From Nocardiopsis sp. MG754419 (lineage in GTDB: Bacteria > Actinomycetota > Actinomycetes > Streptosporangiales > Streptosporangiaceae): a DNA stretch of 54,445 nt. The stretch lies in contig NZ_QOCZ01000037.1 of NCBI RefSeq assembly GCF_018207095.1, forward strand, positions 1-54,445. Direction: 5' to 3'. Of this stretch, positions 8,755-16,083 are shown in pieces (position 1 is the stretch's first letter; each line of letters begins with the position of its first letter). A program made the position numbers and the translations under genes. Below the pieces are notes generated by a model. The model searched no databases, was not told the origin of the DNA, and saw only the letters and a list, made by a program, of their open reading frames with translations.

Positions 8755-9079
8755 CCGCTTCGCCCCGACTCCACCCCGCCCTGAATGTTCCTTAGGCCCG
8801 TGATCGCCCTTCTCAGGCGACGGCCCCGCCCCCTCGGCCGCGTCATCCGGGGAATCGGGCTCCCGCCCGGCGCCCGGCCGGGTTCGTCAGGGCGATGGTG
8901 GAGACCGGAGCGGCCGAGGGTCGGCCGCCGCCAGGAGGGGACGGACCCGTGTTCCACGTCGAGACCCCGCGGCACTGCGTCGAACGGCCCGCACGGAAGG
9001 GGGCAGCAGCAGGACGGGCGGCGCCGGAAGGTGCCGCGGCACCGCGACCGCCCACGAGGCGCGGGGCGGGGCCCGGGGC
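8755..9079. other. intergenic stretch without a recognisable gene
   Basis: About 325 bp between the DUF11-like promoter and the TetR stop. The open frames here have Arg/Gly/Pro-rich shadow composition and no ribosome-binding sites. I see no coding or RNA gene. Confidence 0.6.
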
Positions 9080-9658
9080 TCAGTCGTCGAGGTCCAGGCG
9101 GTGCACCACGCGGTCGACCAGGGCGTCCAGGTCGCCCTCGGGGGCCAGGACGCCGGGCAGGGTGAGGTGATCGGTGACCAGCGCGTTCAGGGCCAGATAG
9201 AGGACCAGCACGGTGTCGCGGCCACCGGGCATGCCCACCTGGTCGTGGAAGGCGACGTTGGCCTCGAGGTCGGCGCGCACGCGGGCGGTCATGTCCGCTC
9301 GCAGAGCGGGTCTCCGGGTGGCCTCCAACTGCAGTTCGAGGGTGGCCAGGTGGACGTGGGGGTCGGCGACCAGGCGCCGGACCGTGGCGCGCATGATCTC
9401 GGCGAGTCTGGCCCGGTCCCGGGGGCCGGTCAGCACGTCGTCCCACTCGGCCTGCTCGGGCATGAAGCGCTCGTAGGTGCGCCCACCGGCCTGGGCGAGC
9501 AGATCGCCGCGGTCGGTGAAGTAGTTCGAGGCGGTGCCGGCGGGCACGGCGGCCCGGGTGTCGACCGCCCTGAAGGTGAGCCCGCGCGCCCCCTCCTCGG
9601 CGAGCGTCTCGATGGCGGCGTCCAACAGCGCGGCACGCCGCTCCGGGTTCCTGACCAT
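9080..9658 (-). CDS. TetR-family transcriptional regulator
   Basis: A 192-residue repressor. The N-terminal helix-turn-helix is typical: RRAALLDAAIETLAEEG, then TFRAVDTRAAVPAGTASNYF (each in part), with the NYF of the recognition helix. The C-terminal ligand domain is unassigned. The start at 9658 is preceded by GGGGAAAGG. It is divergent from the DHFR-like gene at 9772; the 113-bp spacer holds a 48-bp nested palindrome centred at 9715.5 that very probably is its operator, so it likely controls itself and the reductase-like gene. Confidence 0.92.
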   Translation of the reverse strand: MVRNPERRAALLDAAIETLAEEGARGLTFRAVDTRAAVPAGTASNYFTDRGDLLAQAGGRTYERFMPEQAEWDDVLTGPRDRARLAEIMRATVRRLVADPHVHLATLELQLEATRRPALRADMTARVRADLEANVAFHDQVGMPGGRDTVLVLYLALNALVTDHLTLPGVLAPEGDLDALVDRVVHRLDLDD

Positions 9659-9691
9659 GGCCTTTCCCCTCTTCTACAATCGACTTGGCAA

Positions 9692-9739
9692 ACCACTACG
9701 CCTGGAGTACTTTATCCGTAGTACTTCAACCATAGTGGT
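9692..9739. promoter_or_regulatory. nested concentric palindrome, TetR operator
   Basis: The outer arms ACCACTA (9692-9698) and TAGTGGT (9733-9739) and the inner AGTACT (9706-9711) and AGTACT (9720-9725) share one centre between 9715 and 9716. TTGGCA (9685-9690), 17 nt, TACTTT (9708-9713) is a possible promoter for the rightward gene, so a bound repressor would cover its -10. Confidence 0.75.
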
Positions 9740-9771
9740 CAGCCGACCACGAACACACCCCCGGGAGATCC

Positions 9772-10380
9772 ATGCGCGACCTCACCTACTTCGTCGCGGT
9801 CTCGCTCGACGGCTACGTGTGCGGACCCGACGGTTCCTTCGACTTCTTTCCCAACGGTGACGGCGACGGTGAACTCGGGGAGGGCGGCGCGTTCCACGTC
9901 GACGAGTACCCGGAACTGCTGCCCACCCACGTGCGCACGCACCTCGGGGTGGACGCGCCGCACCGGCACTTCGACACCATGGTGCAGGGGCGCGGCTCCT
10001 ACCAGGTCGCGCTGGACGTGGGGGTGACCCGCCCCTACGCGCACCTGCGGGAGTACGTGTTCTCGCGCACCCTGCCCGCCGACCTGGACCCCGACGTGAC
10101 GATCGTGTCCGAGGACCCCCTCGGCACGGTCCGACGGCTCAAGGAGGAGGACTCCGACCTGGGCGTCTGCCTGGTCGGCGGCCCGTCCATCGCCGGGGTC
10201 CTGCTGCCGGAGATCGACGCGCTCATGATCAAGCGCTACCCGGTCGTGGCCGGGTCCGGGAAGACCTTCTTCGAGGGCGCCGCGTTCGACCCGACCGCCT
10301 TCACCCGGGTGAGCGGCACCATCCTGAAGGACGGGAGCGACTACACGCTGTTCCGTCGCGCCTCGTCCGGGACGACGTGA
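9772..10380 (+). CDS. DHFR/RibD-C-family reductase-like protein
   Basis: A 202-residue cytoplasmic protein with the dihydrofolate-reductase-like fold of the RibD C-terminal family (YyaP/YwjB-like). It has YFVAVSLDGYVCGPDGS at the N-terminus, MVQGRGSYQVAL (usually MGRKTY in classical members), VFSRTLP, then VCLVGGPSIAGVLLPEIDALMI (in part), the nucleotide-binding Gly-Gly segment. Members are presumed NADPH-dependent reductases; the substrate is not known. GGGAG lies 4 nt before the ATG. The gene is divergent from and probably repressed by the TetR protein. Confidence 0.88.
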   Translation: MRDLTYFVAVSLDGYVCGPDGSFDFFPNGDGDGELGEGGAFHVDEYPELLPTHVRTHLGVDAPHRHFDTMVQGRGSYQVALDVGVTRPYAHLREYVFSRTLPADLDPDVTIVSEDPLGTVRRLKEEDSDLGVCLVGGPSIAGVLLPEIDALMIKRYPVVAGSGKTFFEGAAFDPTAFTRVSGTILKDGSDYTLFRRASSGTT

Positions 10381-10410
10381 GCCGTCCGGTGCCGGGACCG
10401 TCCGGGCCCC

Positions 10411-12195
10411 TCACACCCTCCAGCGGACGGTGATGGGGAGTCGGCGGTCCCGGCCCAGGTTCCGGGCACTGATCTTGGTCCCCGGGGCGGACTGGCGACG
10501 CTTGTACTCGGCCCGGTCCACCAGACGGATCACCTTGCGCACCAACGCGGGGTCGTGCCCGGCCAGGATCAGCTCCGCCTCCCCCAGGTCGGTGCCCACG
10601 TAGGCGTCCAGCACCGCGTCCAGCACCGCGTAGTCGGGCAGGGAGTCGGCGTCGAGCTGGTCGGGGCGCAACTCCGCGCTGGGCGGCTTGGTGATGGAGG
10701 ACTCCGGGATCGGCGGTACCCGCCCGAGCCGGCCGGCCTCGGCGTTGCGCCACCGCGCCAACTCCCAGACCAGGGTCTTCCAGCAGTCCTTGATGGGCGC
10801 GAACCCGCCCGCGGAGTCACCGTAGAGCGTGGAGTATCCGGTCGCGGCCTCGCTCTTGTTGCCGGTGGCCAGCACCAGGTGGCCCTCCTGGTTGGACAGT
10901 GCCATGAGCAGTGTGCCGCGTACCCGGGCCTGGAGGTTCTCCGCCGCCAGTCCGCCCAGCGGGGCGTCGACGGAGGCGGCGGCCGCCTCGAACGCCTCCA
11001 CCACCGGTGCGATGGCGACGGTACGGGCGGTGAAGCCCTGCCGGTGGGCCAGCTCCTCGGCGTCGGTGATCGAGTGCCCGCTGGAGTACGCACCGGGCAG
11101 GAGCACCCCGTGCACCCGTTCGGGGCCGAGGGCGTCCACCGCGACGGCGGCGGTGAGCGCGGAGTCGATCCCCCCGGAGATCCCGAGGATCACCGAGTCG
11201 AACCCGTTCTTGGTGACGTAGTCGCGCAACCCCAGCACGAGGGCCCTGTACACGTCGCCGATGTCCGAGAGCGGGTCCGGGCGCGGGGTGACCGTGGCGG
11301 GACGGGGTTCGTAGGCGGGGACCGGATCCTCGGAGAGCAGGTGACGGGTGATCCGCAGACCGTCCACCACGGTGCCGTCGGGGGCCTCCGGCCGCAGGGG
11401 ATCCGCGCCCGCGGCCGGCAGGTCGAGGTCGGTCACCAGCAGGGTCTCGGCGAACCGGGGCGCACGGGCCACCGGTTCGCCCTCGGCGTCCACCACCAGG
11501 GAGTCGCCGTCGAAGACCAGGTCGTCCTGGCCACCGACCATGTTGACGTAGGCCAGGGTCGCGCCGACCTCCCGGGCCCGGCGCCGGCACAGCTCCAGGC
11601 GCGTGTCGTCCTTGTGCCGCTCGTAGGGGGAACCGTTGAGCGAGACCAGCAGGCCCACCCCGGCCGCGCGGGCGGCCGTGACCGGGCCGCGGTCGCGCCA
11701 CAGGTCCTCGCACACCACCAGGGCGACGTCCACACCGCGGACCCGCACCACCGGCAGGGTGTCGCCGGGGACGAAGTTGCGGAACTCGTCGAAGACCCCG
11801 TAGTTGGGCAGGTGGTACTTGGCGGAGGTGACCGCCATGCGCCCCCGGTGCAGCACGGCGACCGCGTTGCGCGGACTGCCCGAGGGCCGGCCGAACCGCT
11901 CCCCCGGCCCCTCCCCACGGGAGAGGAATCCCACCACGACCGGTAGCTCCCCCAGACCCTCGCGGTCCAGTTCGGCGGCCAGGGCCCGGGTGGCGCGGAT
12001 CGACGCCGACACGAACGAGCCGCGCAGCGCCAGGTCCTCGACCGGGTAACCGGTGACCATCATCTCCGGCAGTACCACCAGGTGGGCGCCGTCGTCGGCG
12101 GCGGCCCGGGCGGACTCCACGACCAGTCGACCGTTGCCCTCCAGGTCCCCTACGGTGGGATCGACCTGGGCCAGTGCGATTCTCAGCTGTGCCAC
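10411..12195 (-). CDS. nadE: glutamine-dependent NAD+ synthetase
   Basis: Converts deamido-NAD to NAD using ammonia released from glutamine, the last step of NAD synthesis; 594 residues. The N-terminal nitrilase-type amidase (about 1-260) shows the triad Glu in VVLPEMMVTGYP, Lys in AKYHLPNYGVFDE and Cys in VVCEDLW. The C-terminal synthetase (about 310-594) has the ATP-binding loop LGISGGIDSALTAAVA, then ATGNKSE and the STLYGDSAGGFAPIKD segment. The size is the usual two-domain form of actinomycetes. The GTG start at 12195 has no Shine-Dalgarno, but TAGGCT (12202-12207, minus strand) lies 6 nt upstream, so it is probably leaderless. Divergent from glnA2. Confidence 0.97.
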   Translation of the reverse strand: MAQLRIALAQVDPTVGDLEGNGRLVVESARAAADDGAHLVVLPEMMVTGYPVEDLALRGSFVSASIRATRALAAELDREGLGELPVVVGFLSRGEGPGERFGRPSGSPRNAVAVLHRGRMAVTSAKYHLPNYGVFDEFRNFVPGDTLPVVRVRGVDVALVVCEDLWRDRGPVTAARAAGVGLLVSLNGSPYERHKDDTRLELCRRRAREVGATLAYVNMVGGQDDLVFDGDSLVVDAEGEPVARAPRFAETLLVTDLDLPAAGADPLRPEAPDGTVVDGLRITRHLLSEDPVPAYEPRPATVTPRPDPLSDIGDVYRALVLGLRDYVTKNGFDSVILGISGGIDSALTAAVAVDALGPERVHGVLLPGAYSSGHSITDAEELAHRQGFTARTVAIAPVVEAFEAAAASVDAPLGGLAAENLQARVRGTLLMALSNQEGHLVLATGNKSEAATGYSTLYGDSAGGFAPIKDCWKTLVWELARWRNAEAGRLGRVPPIPESSITKPPSAELRPDQLDADSLPDYAVLDAVLDAYVGTDLGEAELILAGHDPALVRKVIRLVDRAEYKRRQSAPGTKISARNLGRDRRLPITVRWRV

Positions 12196-12201
12196 GTTTC
12201 G

Positions 12202-12207
12202 AGCCTA
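12202..12207 (-). promoter_or_regulatory. -10 element TAGGCT of nadE, leaderless start
   Basis: TAGGCT-N6-GTG on the minus strand, with no ribosome-binding site between. Confidence 0.6.
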
Positions 12208-12298
12208 TCCCTCGCGTGTTTCGTTCCCCGGAAACACGTGGCCGCGTCCGGCCCGGGGCCTCGCGGCCGGGGTGGTCCGCAGCGCCGCCGTCAGCGGT

Positions 12299-12304
12299 CA
12301 TAAT
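12299..12304 (+). promoter_or_regulatory. candidate glnA2 -10 (CATAAT)
   Basis: The best -10 match in the 266-bp nadE-glnA2 spacer; no convincing -35. It would give a leader of about 150 nt. Confidence 0.35.
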
Positions 12305-12346
12305 GCGTGTGCGGGTGACGGACCGGGCAGGCCCCTGAGCGGGCGC

Positions 12347-12364
12347 GGAAATACCCTGGAAATA
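12347..12364 (+). promoter_or_regulatory. 11-bp-period repeat GGAAATA x2, GlnR-like
   Basis: GGAAATA at 12347-12353 and again at 12358-12364, exactly 11 bp apart. The GlnR box of actinomycetes is built from short half sites of the GaAAc/gTnAC type spaced by 6 nt (11-bp period). GAAAT-N6-GAAAT here fits that geometry, though the final base of each half site differs from the consensus. Confidence 0.4.
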
Positions 12365-12461
12365 TCCGCACGGCACACTGGGTCCTGGGACAACGTGTCC
12401 GGCTCGGCTCCGCGACCGACGGACCGGGGCCGGGACCGATCGGCATCGAGGAAGGTTGATC

Positions 12462-13823
12462 GTGAATCGACAGCAGGAATTCGTGCTCCGCACGCTGGAG
12501 GAGCGCGACATCCGGTTCGTGAGGCTGTGGTTCACCGACGTGCTCGGGTACCTCAAGTCCGTGGCGGTGGCGCCCGCCGAACTGGAGGCCGCGTTCTCCG
12601 AGGGCATCGGGTTCGACGGCTCGGCGATCGAGGGCTTCGCCCGGGTCTACGAAGCCGACATGCTCGCCCAACCCGACCCGTCCACCTTCCAGGTGCTGCC
12701 CTGGCGCAACGAACCGCACGGCACCGCGCGCATGTACTGCGACATCCTCATGCCCGACGGTTCGCCCTCCCCGGCCGACCCGCGGCACGTGCTCAAGCGC
12801 CAGCTCAGCAAGGCCTCCGACCTCGGGTTCACCTTCTACACGCACCCCGAGATCGAGTTCTACCTGCTGAAGAAGTTCCCCGAGCACGGGGAGTTCCCCG
12901 AGCCCAACGACTCGGGCGGCTACTTCGACCACACGCCGCACAACAGCGCGCACGACTTCCGGCGCAACGCCATCAACATGCTCGAGGCCATGGGCATCTC
13001 GGTGGAGTTCAGCCACCACGAGGGCGGCCCGGGCCAGCAGGAGATCGACCTGCGCTACGCGGACGCGCTCACCACCGCCGACAACATCATGACCTTCCGG
13101 TTGGTGATGAAGGAGGTGGCGATGGAGCAGGACGTCTACGCCACGTTCATGCCCAAGCCGTTCACGGAGTACCCGGGTTCGGGCATGCACACCCACCTGT
13201 CCCTGTTCGAGGGCGACCGCAACGCCTTCTACGAGCCGGGCGCCGACTACCAGCTCTCCAAGGTGGGGCGCGGGTTCATCGCCGGTCTGCTGCGGCACGC
13301 CGACGAGATCGCCGCCGTGACCAACCAGTGGGTGAACTCCTACAAGCGCCTGTGGGACGACCCGGCCGCCTCGGCCGGCATGGGCGGCGAGGCGCCCGCC
13401 TACATCTGCTGGGGGCACAACAACCGGTCCGCGCTCGTGCGGGTGCCGATGTACAAGCCGGGCAAGTCCAACTCCAGTCGGATCGAGATCCGTTCGCTGG
13501 ACAGCGCGACCAACCCGTACCTGGCCTACGCGGTGATCCTGGCCGCCGGCCTCAAGGGCATCGAGGAGGGGTACGAGCTGCCCCCGGGCGCCGAGGACGA
13601 CGTGTGGGCGCTGACCGACGCCGAGCGTCGGGCGCTGGGTATCCGGCCGCTGCCGCAGAGCCTGGACGAGGCGCTGCGACTGATGGAGAACAGCGAGCTG
13701 GTCGCCGAGACGCTGGGCGAGCACGTCTTCGACTTCTTCCTGCGCAACAAGAAGTCGGAGTGGAACTCCTACCGCCGCCAGGTCACACCGTACGAGCTCC
13801 AGCGGTACCTGCCCACGCTGTAG
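12462..13823 (+). CDS. glnA2: GlnA2: glutamine synthetase-like, probable gamma-glutamylpolyamine synthetase
   Basis: Type I-alpha glutamine-synthetase-fold ligase, 453 residues. The start is GTG at 12462 (MNRQQEF...), with GAGGAAGG 6 nt upstream; the TTG at 12456 is disfavoured. Metal and substrate motifs: FDGSAIEGF, EIEFYLL, GGPGQQEIDL, GSGMHTHLS and NRSALVRVP, followed by RIEIRSLDSATNPYLA-type sequence. The C-terminus ends FDFFLRNKKSEWNSYRRQVTPYEL, as I recall for GlnA2 of Mycobacterium and Streptomyces (segments of it only). In Streptomyces coelicolor GlnA2 has been reported to gamma-glutamylate polyamines rather than to make glutamine; function here is inferred from similarity. The loop where adenylylated enzymes carry NLYDLP is short (GYELPPGAED), so regulation by the nearby GlnE is doubtful. 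Confidence 0.93.
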   Translation: MNRQQEFVLRTLEERDIRFVRLWFTDVLGYLKSVAVAPAELEAAFSEGIGFDGSAIEGFARVYEADMLAQPDPSTFQVLPWRNEPHGTARMYCDILMPDGSPSPADPRHVLKRQLSKASDLGFTFYTHPEIEFYLLKKFPEHGEFPEPNDSGGYFDHTPHNSAHDFRRNAINMLEAMGISVEFSHHEGGPGQQEIDLRYADALTTADNIMTFRLVMKEVAMEQDVYATFMPKPFTEYPGSGMHTHLSLFEGDRNAFYEPGADYQLSKVGRGFIAGLLRHADEIAAVTNQWVNSYKRLWDDPAASAGMGGEAPAYICWGHNNRSALVRVPMYKPGKSNSSRIEIRSLDSATNPYLAYAVILAAGLKGIEEGYELPPGAEDDVWALTDAERRALGIRPLPQSLDEALRLMENSELVAETLGEHVFDFFLRNKKSEWNSYRRQVTPYELQRYLPTL

Positions 13824-13837
13824 GCACACCCGCTCCG

Positions 13838-13874
13838 AAGGAGCCCCCGCCGGCACGGCCGGCGGGGGCTCCTT
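13838..13874 (+). terminator. glnA2 terminator
   Basis: A perfect 17-bp stem, AAGGAGCCCCCGCCGGC with its complement, around the loop ACG. Starts 15 bp after the glnA2 stop. Confidence 0.9.
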
Positions 13875-13940
13875 CCCGTTCCCGGGCCGGTGGGCGGGTC
13901 GATCGGTCGGCGCCGCGACCGTCGGTACCCGCTGCCTCAG

Positions 13941-13962
13941 GACCACCGTGCACGCGGTGGTC
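13941..13962 (-). terminator. hairpin downstream of the MFS gene
   Basis: GACCACCG-TGCACG-CGGTGGTC, a perfect 8-bp stem with a 6-nt loop, 46 bp after the stop of the leftward MFS gene. Confidence 0.5.
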
Positions 13963-14007
13963 GCGCGCGTCGGTGAGCGGTGACCCGTGGCACCGGATCC
14001 CGCTCCC

Positions 14008-15198
14008 TCAGCCCGGGGAGGGGCGCGGTGTCCGCTCCGCGTCATCGCGCAGCGCTCCCCGGGCGAGCGCGCCGGCGCCGAGACCTGCGGCGGCCAGCGC
14101 CAAGAACGCGACGGGCAGGGTCGTGGCCCCGGCGATCGCGCCGACCAGGAGCGGCCCGCCGGCGTCACCGACCTCGCGTCCGAGTTCGGCGTTGCCCATG
14201 GTGCGGCCCAGGCGTTCCTCCGGGGTGACCTCCGCCAGGTGGGCGAAGCAGAGCGGGGTGACGGTGCCGACCATCAGGCCGATCACGGCGGCCGAGGCGT
14301 ACAGCGTGATCCCGTGGGGGACGAGGGCGAGCACGAGGAGCGCGACGGCGGCGAGGCCGAGGGCGATCGCCCCGCCGTCGCGGGTGGTGATCCTCCGCCG
14401 GTCGCGCAGCCCCCCGACGACCGGCTGCACGAGGGCCGAGACGAGGGCGAGGAGTGTGACGGCGAACGCTCCGGCCAGGGGGTGCAGGTCGAGTCGGACG
14501 GCGAGCAACGGCAGGAACCCGACGGCGACACCGAGGATCCCGGTGGTCGTGGCGAGCAGGAGCGTGGGGACGAGGAACCCGCGTTCGGTCGACTGGCGCA
14601 CGAGGTCGGCGACGGTGTAGCGGGTCCGGGGCATGACCGGCAGCCTCGGGAGCGCGCACAGGACCCAGGCCGCGGCGGCGACGGCCAGGACGGCGAGCAC
14701 CAGGTAGAGGGCCTGGATACCCCACAGTTGGGCCAGGGCGACTCCGCAGAGCGGACCGAGGACGTACCCGAGGCTCTTCCACGCCCCGTACCGGCCGAAG
14801 GACCGCCCCAGACGCTCCTTCCCCGCCAGACGCGCGACCGCCGCCGAGGACGCCGGGGAGAAGGCGGCGGCCGCCGCTCCCTGTCCGAACCGGGCCAGGC
14901 CCAGCACGAAGGGGGTCGGGGCGGTGGCCGCGAGCAGGGACGCGGCACCGAACGCGACCAGACCGCCGAGGATGACCGGCCTGACCCCGATCCGGTCGCT
15001 GAGCGCCCCGAAGAGCGGTTTGAGGATCACCTCCGCCACGTCGTACAGGGCCAGCATGAGCCCGAGGCCGAGCAGGCTCAGTCCGATGTCCTCGCTCTGG
15101 GTGCCGAGCACGCCGGCGACACCGTGGGCACCGAAGGCGGTGGTGAACCCGGCGAGGTACAGCGGCGCGACCGACCACACGGAAGGAGATTTCGTCAC
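14008..15198 (-). CDS. MFS transporter
   Basis: A 396-residue, 12-helix major-facilitator protein of the inner membrane. Motif A-like GALSDRIGVRP follows helix 2, and QGAAAAAFSPASSAAVARL (in part) matches the helix 4-5 region of drug:H+ antiporters. A long central loop near MPRTRYTVADLVRQ separates the halves, and motif A is echoed in GGLRDRRRI. The substrate is unknown. It is paired divergently with the ChrB-like gene, a pairing I recall in other actinomycetes, where a metal/oxyanion or drug role is guessed. The start is GTG at 15198 with no Shine-Dalgarno, but TACCGT lies 7 nt upstream (leaderless). A 14-bp palindrome covers this promoter. Confidence 0.9.
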   Translation of the reverse strand: MTKSPSVWSVAPLYLAGFTTAFGAHGVAGVLGTQSEDIGLSLLGLGLMLALYDVAEVILKPLFGALSDRIGVRPVILGGLVAFGAASLLAATAPTPFVLGLARFGQGAAAAAFSPASSAAVARLAGKERLGRSFGRYGAWKSLGYVLGPLCGVALAQLWGIQALYLVLAVLAVAAAAWVLCALPRLPVMPRTRYTVADLVRQSTERGFLVPTLLLATTTGILGVAVGFLPLLAVRLDLHPLAGAFAVTLLALVSALVQPVVGGLRDRRRITTRDGGAIALGLAAVALLVLALVPHGITLYASAAVIGLMVGTVTPLCFAHLAEVTPEERLGRTMGNAELGREVGDAGGPLLVGAIAGATTLPVAFLALAAAGLGAGALARGALRDDAERTPRPSPG

Positions 15199-15205
15199 AT
15201 TCTCG

Positions 15206-15222
15206 ACGGTAACACGTGTTAC
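15206..15222. promoter_or_regulatory. leaderless -10 of the MFS gene plus 14-bp palindrome
   Basis: TACCGT on the minus strand (15206-15211) sits 7 nt before the GTG start at 15198. It overlaps the perfect palindrome GTAACACGTGTTAC (15209-15222), a likely repressor site for the divergent pair. Confidence 0.65.
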
Positions 15223-15268
15223 TCACCGCGACGTGGGCCGGATCCGTTCGTCCTGACCGAGGCGCTGT

Positions 15269-15274
15269 TACCGT
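15269..15274 (+). promoter_or_regulatory. leaderless -10 of the ChrB-like gene
   Basis: TACCGT-N7-GTG, the same hexamer, spacing and CTGTTACCGTCG-like context as on the opposite strand of the divergent pair. Confidence 0.6.
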
Positions 15275-15281
15275 CGGGGGC

Positions 15282-15857
15282 GTGACAGACGAAGCGGTGC
15301 GATGGATCCTCGCGGTGGTGCAGGTGCCGGCCAAGCCCTCCCGGCACAGGGTCGCGGTGTGGCGCGAACTGCGACGCGCGGGGGCCGTGCCCGTGTCGCA
15401 GGGGACCTGGGCGCTGCCGGCCACGGACGCCTTCCGCGCGGCCGTGGAGCGCGCGGCGGAACTGGCCGTCGAGGGCGGTGGTCGGGTGGCGGTGTTCGAC
15501 GTCGAACCGCGGGACACGGAGTCGCGCGTGCTCATCGTCGACGCCTTCACGGCCGCGCGGATCGACGAATGGCGGGAGTTCACGGCGGACTGCGGCAAGT
15601 TCCAGGACGAGATCGCCAAGGAGATCGCCAAGGAGAAGTTCACCTTCGCCGAACTGGAGGAGGAGGAACAGAGCCTGGAGCGGCTGCGCCGCTGGTTCCG
15701 GGACCTCAAGAAACGCGACGTCCTGGCCCTGCCCGAGGCGCGGACGGCGGCCGAGCTGCTCCGCGCGTGCGCCCGCACGCTCGACGGGTACGCCGAACTC
15801 GTCTACACCGCCGTCCACGGCGGCCCGCACGGCGAGGTCGACCCCCGCACCGGGTGA
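15282..15857 (+). CDS. ChrB N-terminal-domain-like protein
   Basis: A 191-residue protein resembling the N-terminal domain of chromate-resistance regulator ChrB: WILAVVQVPAKPSRHRVAVWRELRRAG (in part) then QGTWALP, an arrangement also seen in PaaX/ChrB-type winged-helix proteins. The middle is charged and helical, with a tandem EIAKEIAKEKF repeat and ELEEEEQSLERLRRWF, probably a coiled coil (about 110-150). The C-terminal ChrB catalytic/regulatory domain is absent, so the protein is the short form. GTG start with TACCGT 7 nt upstream. It could be the regulator that binds the shared palindrome (inference). Chromate itself is not indicated by anything else here. Confidence 0.75.
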   Translation: MTDEAVRWILAVVQVPAKPSRHRVAVWRELRRAGAVPVSQGTWALPATDAFRAAVERAAELAVEGGGRVAVFDVEPRDTESRVLIVDAFTAARIDEWREFTADCGKFQDEIAKEIAKEKFTFAELEEEEQSLERLRRWFRDLKKRDVLALPEARTAAELLRACARTLDGYAELVYTAVHGGPHGEVDPRTG

Positions 15858-15870
15858 ACCGGGCGCGGGT

Positions 15871-16083
15871 TCAGCCGAGACCGAGTTCGCGGGCCCGGGC
15901 GACGGCGGCGGTCCGGTTGTGCACGCCCAGTTTGGCCATGAGGTTGGTGACGTGCACGCTCACGGTCTTGGCCGAGATGAACAGCGCCTCCCCCACCTCC
16001 CGGTTGGACGCCCCGGTGGCGACCTGGGCCAGGACCTCGACCTCACGCGGCGTGAGACCGGCGGGCGCCACGGGGGCGCTCAT
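15871..16083 (-). CDS. stand-alone LuxR-type helix-turn-helix protein, split off a LAL regulator
   Basis: A 70-residue protein consisting only of a GerE/LuxR DNA-binding domain: GLTPREVEVLAQVATG, ASNREVGEALFISAKTVSVH and VTNLMAKLGVHNRT, all canonical. Its ATG (16083) overlaps the TGA of the upstream ATPase gene as ATGA. In the paralogue at 18776-21766 the equivalent domain (GLTRRELEVL...) is fused to the C-terminus of one long protein. So this is either a genuine fission with translational coupling, or one lost or gained base in sequencing or evolution. No Shine-Dalgarno is needed if coupled. Convergent with the ChrB-like gene, 13 bp apart. Confidence 0.85.
   Translation of the reverse strand: MSAPVAPAGLTPREVEVLAQVATGASNREVGEALFISAKTVSVHVTNLMAKLGVHNRTAAVARARELGLG

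Noticed and set aside
8785..9165. 126-residue plus-strand ORF
   Set aside because: Composition is almost only Arg/Gly/Pro, no ribosome-binding site, and it overlaps the TetR gene.
12053..14620. A very long open frame across nadE and glnA2
   Set aside because: It runs in shadow frames of both genes with Arg/Gly/Pro-rich translation; long antisense and offset frames are expected at this GC content.
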